19,033 bases of DNA. Source: Planctomycetota bacterium (lineage in GTDB: Bacteria; Planctomycetota; Phycisphaerae; Sedimentisphaerales; Anaerobacaceae). The translations under genes were made by a program, and so were the position numbers. Shown in pieces: positions 7,687 through 14,399 of the stretch. A model generated the notes under the pieces. The model did not search any database, was not told the DNA's origin, and worked only from the letters and a program-made list of their open reading frames with translations. The stretch covers positions 847,370-866,402 of the forward strand of contig CP070830.1 in assembly GCA_020344865.1 (NCBI GenBank), read 5' to 3'. Position 1 is the stretch's first letter. Each line of letters starts with the position of its first letter.

Positions 7687-10449
7687 ATGAAGCGGCTAAT
7701 CAGCATTGCGGTTTTCGCAGCAGCGGTAATGGTTTTGTCAAACACGGCGCCCGCAGGGGAAGACGGGCCAGCGGCGTGGTGGAAGTTTGAGAAGCTGGTC
7801 GAGCAAAAGATTGTCCAGCCATTTGAAGAAGAGGACGAGGCGGAAGAATTGGAGGCAGACCTTCGACAGATGATGCGGGAGGTAGAGGAACTGCAAGAAC
7901 GGATGGAGGTCGCAGCAGAAGAAGATATGGAGGAACTGGAGGGCGAGATGAGAAGGCTGCGGGCCGAGATGAGGGAGCTTCGAGAGGAACTCGAAGAACT
8001 TGAGGAAGAAGATGAGGACGAAGAAGAAGTAGAAGAATTAGAGGAAGAGCTAAGAGAGCTGCGGCGAGAGATGGAAGGACTGAAAGAAGAGATGGAGCAG
8101 GCGGAGGTAGAAGAGAAGGAAGAGCTGGAGGAAGAGGTGCGAGAGCTGCGGGGCGAGATACGGGAGCTTCGAGAGGAGCTCGAAGAACTCGAGGAAGAAG
8201 AAGACGAGGAAGGAGAACTTGAAGGCGAGATTGAGGAGATTGGCGAAGAGCTCGAATCAATAGCTGCGGCGATGAAGGAACTTGCCAAAGAAATTGATAA
8301 GGCAACAGGAGAAGAGAAGAAGGAACTGCAAGGAGAAATGAAAGCGCTGCAGGCAGAGGACAATGAGCTACGAGCAGATATGAAAGAGTTAAGGGCGCGA
8401 TTAGAGGAATTACGAGAAGAAGAGGAGGAGGAAGAGGAAGAAGAATTCGAGGTGATAATGGTTCGTTCGGTCGTCGATGAGGTGAGTGGCGTACAAGACC
8501 GGGTGGAGGGGGCTTACTTTAAGGTAGTTAGGGGGGCATCGGGTAACGCGCTTTTGCTGGACGGACAGACGACTTTCGTGTTACGCGCGGATGACAATGC
8601 TCCAAAGGTATCCGGGGCGTTTGCGGTTGAGGCGTGGATTGCGTTAGCCGCATATCCTACGAACTGGTGTCCGGTTGTGGACCACAGCACTAAAGGTGAG
8701 GCGGGCTACTTTTTGGGCATCGACGCGCTGGGGCATGCAGGCTTTAAGATTTATGCAGACGGCGAGCGGTACGAGATTGAATCGGAGCAGCGCATACCGC
8801 TTAGAAAGTGGGCGCATATCGCCGGGGTGTATACTCCTGAAGACGGTATGAGTCTTTATCTCGATGGTGAGCCTGTGGCAGGTAAAGAGGTGACGGACGA
8901 ATTTACAGGCGCGAAACAAAGGGATTTATTGATAGGCAAGCACAGCGTGGAGAGGCAGCCTTACGGGACACTTCGGCCAAACGCAACGGCGGCCGTATAT
9001 ACGTTCCACGACGGGCTAATCGACGAATTGAAGATTTACAACCGGGGCCTCAGTGCGGATGAAATCTCGAAGTATGTTGCGAAGAGCAAGCCGAAGGCGG
9101 AACCTGCTTTAATGGCGCGTCGTTTACCGTCGGGGCCACCGGGCAAGGGGAGGTTCGGGGCTTACTATACAACCTTGAAATATTACGATGCGTGGGACGC
9201 TCCGTGGCGAGTCGGCGGTCATGCGGACGTGGTGGTCCGGTTCGATGAATCGCCGTGCAGATTTGTTTTCTGGCGGGGAACGAGCTACATTCCGCACTGG
9301 GTGACGGAGAACGACATCTGGTACGACAATGAATTCAACGAGACGTGGAGCGAGAAGGGCTGTCACGAGCCAATGAGCGACAAGCAATGCCGGTTCTCAC
9401 ATGTTCGCATCATCGAAAGCAGCGACGCACGGGCGGTGGTACACTGGCGTTATGCTCTGGTTGACAACTGGTATAACCTGGCGAAGGTTGATGAGCTGAC
9501 CGGCTGGGGCGACTGGACGGATGAAGTTTATACGATTTACCCCGATATGGTGGCGGTTCGGAAGGTGACGCTGCACAGCTCGGAAGCCGCGGCACCGCAT
9601 GAGTGGCACGAGGGGATAATCGTGATGGGTCCGGGTCAGCGGCCGGAAGATGTGCTGCATCCCGCCGCACTTACTTTAGCCAATATGCAGGGCGAGACTC
9701 ACACATACTCATGGGAGCACGGCGTACCGCCGGAGGCCGATGAGGACGGCGTAGTAAAGCTGCCCGAGAACGCCAACATTCACTGGGTAAACACGAAATC
9801 TAAGTACAAGCCGTTTGTAGCGGTTTCGCCAGACTCCGAGCCGGTTTGGGACATTTACGCGCACGAGCTTCGTCGAGACGTGAGCATGTTCCCGTGGTGG
9901 AATCACTGGCCGACGGCGCAGAAGCCGAGCGACGGGCGATACGCGTGGGACAGCGATTTGGCTTCACATTCGTCGCTGTCACATTGTCACTGGAAGGCGT
10001 ATTCACAGACGGAAGATTCGATGACAAAGATTATGCTGAACGGATTGACGGCGAAGAGAGCGGCGCGGCTCGTACCTCTGGCGAAGTCGTGGTCGAGGCC
10101 GCCGGAACTGAAGCTGAAGAAGGGCTTGTTTGGAAGCGACTTCGAGAGCGAAGGCTACGACCCGACGGAGCGCGCTTACCAGATTATCTGTAAGAAACGT
10201 GGAAAGCCGCCGGTTCTGGAGCTTGAACTTGCGGGCAGCAAGGACTCGCCGGTTGTCAATCCTGCCTTTGTAATCAAGGGCTGGGGGGACAAAGGAGCAA
10301 TACTGACGCTGAAAGACAGGATAAAAAAGGCGGGCAAGAGCTTTCGTGTCGGTCACCGGCATACGGTTGACGGCAGCGATTTGATTGTGTGGATTAAGAC
10401 CGAATCCACGAAGCCGGTTGATATAAAGCTGACGCCTGCTACGTTGTAG
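7687..10449 (+). CDS. Paralog C: exported LamG plus unknown core with a large Glu-rich coiled coil
   Basis: ATG 7687 has aaggag 8 nt upstream and opens a 920-aa protein with a signal peptide ending near APAG (24). LamG starts as in B (GPAAWWKFE, 27-34) but is then broken by a Glu/Arg/Leu coiled coil at about residues 35-255, after which LamG resumes (VRSVVDEVSGVQDRVEG, to GLIDELKIYNRGLS near 456). The core is about 488-768: FGAYYTTLKYY, FVFWRGTSYIPHW, GCHEPMSDKQCRFSHVRIIE, VVHWRY, WWNHWPTAQ, SHSSLSH. The C-terminal domain is about 785-920 (AKSWSRPP, SEGYD, NPAFVIKGWG, GSDLIVWIKTEST). Without the coiled coil its length would match B. The coiled coil could oligomerise the protein or hold the core away from the cell; this is inferred. 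Catalysis is neither shown nor excluded. Confidence 0.9.
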   Translation: MKRLISIAVFAAAVMVLSNTAPAGEDGPAAWWKFEKLVEQKIVQPFEEEDEAEELEADLRQMMREVEELQERMEVAAEEDMEELEGEMRRLRAEMRELREELEELEEEDEDEEEVEELEEELRELRREMEGLKEEMEQAEVEEKEELEEEVRELRGEIRELREELEELEEEEDEEGELEGEIEEIGEELESIAAAMKELAKEIDKATGEEKKELQGEMKALQAEDNELRADMKELRARLEELREEEEEEEEEEFEVIMVRSVVDEVSGVQDRVEGAYFKVVRGASGNALLLDGQTTFVLRADDNAPKVSGAFAVEAWIALAAYPTNWCPVVDHSTKGEAGYFLGIDALGHAGFKIYADGERYEIESEQRIPLRKWAHIAGVYTPEDGMSLYLDGEPVAGKEVTDEFTGAKQRDLLIGKHSVERQPYGTLRPNATAAVYTFHDGLIDELKIYNRGLSADEISKYVAKSKPKAEPALMARRLPSGPPGKGRFGAYYTTLKYYDAWDAPWRVGGHADVVVRFDESPCRFVFWRGTSYIPHWVTENDIWYDNEFNETWSEKGCHEPMSDKQCRFSHVRIIESSDARAVVHWRYALVDNWYNLAKVDELTGWGDWTDEVYTIYPDMVAVRKVTLHSSEAAAPHEWHEGIIVMGPGQRPEDVLHPAALTLANMQGETHTYSWEHGVPPEADEDGVVKLPENANIHWVNTKSKYKPFVAVSPDSEPVWDIYAHELRRDVSMFPWWNHWPTAQKPSDGRYAWDSDLASHSSLSHCHWKAYSQTEDSMTKIMLNGLTAKRAARLVPLAKSWSRPPELKLKKGLFGSDFESEGYDPTERAYQIICKKRGKPPVLELELAGSKDSPVVNPAFVIKGWGDKGAILTLKDRIKKAGKSFRVGHRHTVDGSDLIVWIKTESTKPVDIKLTPATL
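7789..8451 (+). other. Coiled-coil insert splitting the LamG domain of paralog C
   Basis: Residues about 35-255 of C are Glu-dominated with regularly spaced Leu, Met and Ile (RELREELEELEEE and similar). Proline is found only near the start (QPFEEE, about residue 45). They replace the short DEGKGD step of B, with LamG sequence resuming straight after. The coding strand is strongly purine-biased and includes an unbroken 32-nt purine run at 8414-8445. Confidence 0.85.
7933..8358 (+). repeat. Internal repeats within the coiled-coil insert
   Basis: A 12-residue motif, E-L-(E/Q)-(G/E)-E-(M/L/V)-(R/K)-x-L-(R/Q)-x-E, starts at residues 83, 117, 146 and 213 (nt 7933, 8035, 8122, 8323). The copies at 7933-8022 and 8122-8211 are the longest match, with 22 of 30 residues identical and long stretches of matching DNA. 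They are 189 bp apart, which is 63 codons or exactly nine heptads, so duplication would have kept the coiled-coil phase. Confidence 0.7.
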
Positions 10450-10495
10450 TTAAATGTCGAGCAATAACAAAACCTTAGTTTCAAGGCTATGAGAA

Positions 10496-11938
10496 ATGGA
10501 AAAGAGAAAAGTCCGTGAGAGAATGCGCGTGTTTATGGTTAGCGTGCTGCTGGCCGTAGCGCTGAACACAGGTACAGCCGGTAGTGCAAGCGAGGAGCTT
10601 TTTAAACTCCCGTCGGGTCCGAGCGGACCGGGCCGGTTCGGAGCCTACTATACCAAGCTGAAATACAGCCCGCAGTGGGACAAGCCGTGGCGGGTTGGCG
10701 GCCATGCCGATGTGGTAGTCCGATTTGACGATGGGGGACATAAGTTCGTCTTCTGGCGAGGCACGAGCTACATCCCCTGCTGGGTGACGGATACGGGTGT
10801 GTGGTACACGAACGAGTTTGTCGAGCGGCGTGGGCACCACAGTCCGAATACGGAGGGGTGCGTCGAGCCGATGAGCGACAAGCAATGCCGGTTCTCTCAC
10901 GTTCGAATCATCGAAAGTAGCGATGCGCGCGTCGTGGTTCACTGGCGTTACGCTCCTGTGGACGTTCGTTACAATCATCCGTTTATAGACCCTTTGACGG
11001 GGTGGGGCGACTGGGTGGATGAGTATTACACGATATATCCGAATGCCGTTGGGGTTCGCAAGATTACAGTACACACGACGCGTCCTGACTTGTGGACGGA
11101 GTTTCAGGAGTCGATTGTGGTAAATCAGCCGGGTACAATGCCTGATGATAATATTGAACTCGGCGCAGTCTCGTTAGCCAACATGAAGGGAGAGAGCAAA
11201 ACGTACTATTGGACAAGAGACGGCGGGCCTGAATTTGACGGGAGGCCAGCGCGTGCCAATATTTTGAAGATTAATCTTAAGGGGTCGCTGAAGCCATTTG
11301 CGCGGGTTGCTCCGCCTGAAGAGGACGGGATATTGATAACCTCGTACGAGGGACACGGACGAGGGTCACACTTTAACTTCTGGGACCACTGGCCGGTATC
11401 GCAAACCGCGTCGGACGGCAGGATGGCCAAGTCGGCCGCGAACCCTTCACATTCATCGCTGAGCCACATAGGACTTCCAGGGAACGCGACAGTCGAGTGG
11501 AAACCGTATGCCAAAGGCGAGAAGTCGCAGACCAAGATTATGCTGCATGGTATGACGGACAAGGCGGTCGCTGAACGGGTGCCTTTGGCGAAGTCATGGC
11601 TGCAGCCAGCAGAGTTAAAGCGGCTTGGAGGCGCATACAAGAACGAAGGCTACGACCCAACCCAGCTTGCCTATGTTCTCGTTTGTAAGAAGCCAGGCAA
11701 AAGCTCAGAGATTAAGTTTAAACTAGCGGCGAGCAAAGAGTCACCGGTGATTAACCCCGCTTTGGTCGTAAAGAACTGGGGCCGGGATGACGTGAGTTTG
11801 AAGATTAATGGCAAGCGAGTCCAAGAGGGAACCGGTTTTCGATGCGGTCATGTGTATGGTGTGACAGGCACGAACCTTATCATGTGGATTGCGGCGGACA
11901 CTGAAAAGGATATGAGTGTATCAATTATGAGAAAATAG
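10496..11938 (+). CDS. Paralog D: exported protein with unknown core and no LamG
   Basis: This 480-aa protein starts at ATG 10496 (gagaa just upstream); ATG 10523 is a possible alternative that still leaves a signal peptide (hydrophobic FMVSVLLAVAL, then TAGSA). It is the minimal member of the cluster: core at about 47-325 (FGAYYTKLKY, FVFWRGTSYIPCW, GCVEPMSDKQCR, SHVRIIE, VVHWRY, DEYYTIYPNAVGVRK, FWDHWPVSQ, SHSSLSH) and C-terminal domain at about 345-480 (AKSWLQP, NEGYD, NPALVVKNWG, LIMWIAAD). This shows that core plus C-terminal domain form a self-sufficient unit and that LamG is an accessory. Its core is closest to that of C, with a 26-nt identical stretch, suggesting recent duplication or gene conversion. 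Gaps are 46 bp to C and 24 bp to E. No known catalytic signature was recognised. Confidence 0.88.
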   Translation: MEKRKVRERMRVFMVSVLLAVALNTGTAGSASEELFKLPSGPSGPGRFGAYYTKLKYSPQWDKPWRVGGHADVVVRFDDGGHKFVFWRGTSYIPCWVTDTGVWYTNEFVERRGHHSPNTEGCVEPMSDKQCRFSHVRIIESSDARVVVHWRYAPVDVRYNHPFIDPLTGWGDWVDEYYTIYPNAVGVRKITVHTTRPDLWTEFQESIVVNQPGTMPDDNIELGAVSLANMKGESKTYYWTRDGGPEFDGRPARANILKINLKGSLKPFARVAPPEEDGILITSYEGHGRGSHFNFWDHWPVSQTASDGRMAKSAANPSHSSLSHIGLPGNATVEWKPYAKGEKSQTKIMLHGMTDKAVAERVPLAKSWLQPAELKRLGGAYKNEGYDPTQLAYVLVCKKPGKSSEIKFKLAASKESPVINPALVVKNWGRDDVSLKINGKRVQEGTGFRCGHVYGVTGTNLIMWIAADTEKDMSVSIMRK

Positions 11939-11962
11939 CAGGCCAGAAAACGAGAAACGAAC

Positions 11963-14347
11963 ATGGTTAAAAAAAGTAAGACGTTAATTATATTTGAAAG
12001 ACAACTTCTACTGGTTTGCTGCTGGCTTTCTATATTGTCATCGACAAGGCTCTGTTCCGGCAGGCCGGTTTTCCACTGGAGCTTCGACGACGAAAAAGAC
12101 CTAAGCTTCAGCTACGGGGAGGACATGCACCAAGCAACTACTAAAGAGGTCATCAGCGGCACGGACTGCAGTATAAGAGGTCTTGCCAAATATGTTCCGG
12201 GAGTGTCGGGCTCGGCGATGAAGTTCGACGGATTCAGCTCCTACGTTGAGGGCAGGCCGAAGTCATCGCGACGCGGACGTAGTGAAGACGATGGTGAAGA
12301 CGTACCCTCACTGGCGGGAAAGACATTTACTACAGAACGAGATGATGAGGAGTACAGGTGGGAATTTAAAGAAGACGGCAAACTCGTTGTCTTTGATGGA
12401 ATTGGCGAAGATGGCAAGGAAGGCACTTACGAACAAAAAGGAGAGCGGGTATTTATAAACGTGAGTGGATTCAAACTTGAGGGCGAGTTTGATGGTGAGG
12501 AATTCGGTATCGAAGGAGAAGAACTCGAAGTACCGAGCAAAAATGTCAGCATTGAAGCGTGGATTGCCCTGGGGGCGTATCCATGGAACTGGGCTCCGAT
12601 TCTGACGGCAGGCAAATACAAGATTACCGGTTTTTACTTCGGCGTCGACGGGCGCGGAAGACTGGGCTTTCACGTCTCCGACGCAACAAGCGTGTGGCAC
12701 GAGTGTAATTCCGAGGTCGACGCGAAGACGAAACTGGGTCTTAGCCTATTCGAATGGCACCACGTTGTGGGGACGTATGACGCTAAAGAGGGTCTTGCTA
12801 TATATATCGACGGCGCACCGGCCGGTACTTATAACAACTTTCAGTTTGACTACGGTATTGCTTACAGCGATATGAACAGGGGTTTCAGAATAGGTAAGAA
12901 CCGCGTTGACCTGGCGCCATCGGAGCCTATCCGCGACTGGGCAACATATCCGTCGCGATACACTTTTGCCGGCATCATTGATGAAATCAAGGTTCACGAC
13001 ACAACGCTTAGCGCCGCGGAAGTCGCCAAAATCTACAAACGCGTAAAGCCCCAGAATAAACCGAAATTTGCACCGAGGAAGTTTCCCACGGTCAAGCCTT
13101 CGGGCAGGTTCGGGGCACACTACACAAGGCTGAAGTTTTATCCCGAATGGGACGCGCTTTGGCCGGTGGGGGATTACATGGATGTTGTCGTGCAGTTTGA
13201 CGAGTTGCCGACAAAGGTGATGTTCTGGAGAGGGACGAGGTACTCAGCCTGTCTGGTGTCGGAAAACGGCAAGTGGATGGCCGACCAAAGCCGCGAGACG
13301 GGCAATAACTGGTTCCTCGGCGCGGGTCGAAGAGAAGATATGCCCACGGGCTGTATCGAGCACATGTCCGACACACAGTGCAGAAGCAGCCGAGTCGCCA
13401 TTATAGCAAGCAACGACGCACGTTGTGTAGTTAACTGGCGATATCTGCAGATGGATGTTAAGTTCAGACAAAAGGATGTCCCAAATGAAACGGGTTTCGG
13501 TGAGTGGGGCAATGAACTGTATTATATCTACCCGGACGGTGTAAGCGTGCGTAAAGTCCTGCCGGGTTATGGGGGCTGGCAGGAGACAATTTTCCTTAAT
13601 GAGCCGGGAACCAGGCCGGAGGACAATGTGGAGCTTGAGGCCTGCACGCTGGTTAATCTAGAAGGAGAGAGCAAGACTTACACTTGGGAACACGGATATC
13701 CCGAGTTTGACCTTGATGACGCCGTTATCCAGATGACTAACTTTAAGTCGAAGTTCAAGCCCTTTATGATTTACCGTGAGGGCGGGGGTTTTGAAGTCTT
13801 TAACCTTGAGGTAAGGCCGGAGTATTCACACTTTCCATGGTGGAATCACTGGCCTGTGGCCCAGACATATTCAGACGGCAGAAGCGCAAACGCCCCTGAC
13901 AGAACAGCACATTCATCTTTAAGCTGGGGCGACCCGGGAGGCGAAGCAGCTCTTTACGGTATGACTGATAAACCAGCAGTATCCCTTGTTACACTGGCAA
14001 AATCCTGGAATCGACCGCCGAAGATGAAAGTAACAGGTTCCGGTTACAAAAGTGAAGGATACGATTACACTCAAAGAGCTTACATTCTTGAAACGAAAAG
14101 GCCCGGCGCAGGTCTTGATTTAGAATTTGCAGCCAGCAAGGACCGACCGCTGGTCAATCTTGCTTTGGTGATTAAGAACTGGGGCCGGGATGATGCAAGT
14201 TTGAGGATTAACGGTAAAAAGGTACCCAGAGGCAAGGACTTCAGGTTCGGTATCGAGGATGACGTTGAAGGTAACACAACCCTCATTACCTGGATTAAAA
14301 TCGAGGCTGACGAAAGAACAAAGCTTTCGCTTAGGCCAGAGAAATAA
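11963..14347 (+). CDS. Paralog E: exported LamG plus unknown core with inserted small module
   Basis: ATG 11963 opens a 794-aa protein with a hydrophobic export segment (LLLVCCWLSILSS) after a basic start; the ribosome binding site is weak (gagaaac). LamG runs about 35-360 (VFHWSFDDEKD, GVSGSAMKFDGFSSYV, VSIEAWIALGAYP, FAGIIDEIKVHDTTLS) and is interrupted at about 105-190 by an acidic module (SLAGKTF, WEFKEDGKL, GTYEQKGERV, EFDGEEF). The core is about 381-656: FGAHYTRLKFY, VMFWRGTRY, GCIEHMSDTQCR, VVNWRY in place of VVHWRY, YYIYPDGVSVRK, WWNHWPVAQ, AHSSLSW. The C-terminal domain is about 663-794. The His-to-Asn change in HWRY, and RVAI where others have HVRI, make E the most diverged core. 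Gap to the GH29 gene is 52 bp. Confidence 0.88.
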   Translation: MVKKSKTLIIFERQLLLVCCWLSILSSTRLCSGRPVFHWSFDDEKDLSFSYGEDMHQATTKEVISGTDCSIRGLAKYVPGVSGSAMKFDGFSSYVEGRPKSSRRGRSEDDGEDVPSLAGKTFTTERDDEEYRWEFKEDGKLVVFDGIGEDGKEGTYEQKGERVFINVSGFKLEGEFDGEEFGIEGEELEVPSKNVSIEAWIALGAYPWNWAPILTAGKYKITGFYFGVDGRGRLGFHVSDATSVWHECNSEVDAKTKLGLSLFEWHHVVGTYDAKEGLAIYIDGAPAGTYNNFQFDYGIAYSDMNRGFRIGKNRVDLAPSEPIRDWATYPSRYTFAGIIDEIKVHDTTLSAAEVAKIYKRVKPQNKPKFAPRKFPTVKPSGRFGAHYTRLKFYPEWDALWPVGDYMDVVVQFDELPTKVMFWRGTRYSACLVSENGKWMADQSRETGNNWFLGAGRREDMPTGCIEHMSDTQCRSSRVAIIASNDARCVVNWRYLQMDVKFRQKDVPNETGFGEWGNELYYIYPDGVSVRKVLPGYGGWQETIFLNEPGTRPEDNVELEACTLVNLEGESKTYTWEHGYPEFDLDDAVIQMTNFKSKFKPFMIYREGGGFEVFNLEVRPEYSHFPWWNHWPVAQTYSDGRSANAPDRTAHSSLSWGDPGGEAALYGMTDKPAVSLVTLAKSWNRPPKMKVTGSGYKSEGYDYTQRAYILETKRPGAGLDLEFAASKDRPLVNLALVIKNWGRDDASLRINGKKVPRGKDFRFGIEDDVEGNTTLITWIKIEADERTKLSLRPEK
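12275..12532 (+). other. Small acidic module inserted in LamG of paralog E
   Basis: Residues about 105-190 of E fall between the LamG strands GFSSYV and VSIEAWI, where B has only a short loop. The core of the insert (116-187, nt 12308-12523) has the layout SLxGKTF, (F/W)EFKED, G(T/K)YEQ(K/E)G, (E/T)(F/Y)DGE(E/D)F, matching the insert in the GH29 gene. The pattern of short beta strands recalls small beta-barrel domains, but I cannot name a family. Confidence 0.75.
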
Positions 14348-14399
14348 TTACTGATTTCGTTAAATCTAATTAAATGCCAAGGAAAGAAAGGAGAAACAA

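Noticed and set aside
7671..8363. Long minus-strand open frames opposite the coiled coil (Ser-rich and Leu/Pro-rich)
   Set aside because: They are the complement of Glu-rich codons (GAA/GAG read as TTC/CTC/TCT), have no ribosome binding site or domain, and vanish outside the purine-biased region.
7789..8451. Coiled coil read as a tandem-repeat array, CRISPR or mobile element
   Set aside because: It stays in frame, has heptad periodicity at protein level, and has no inverted terminal repeats, target-site duplications or spacer structure.
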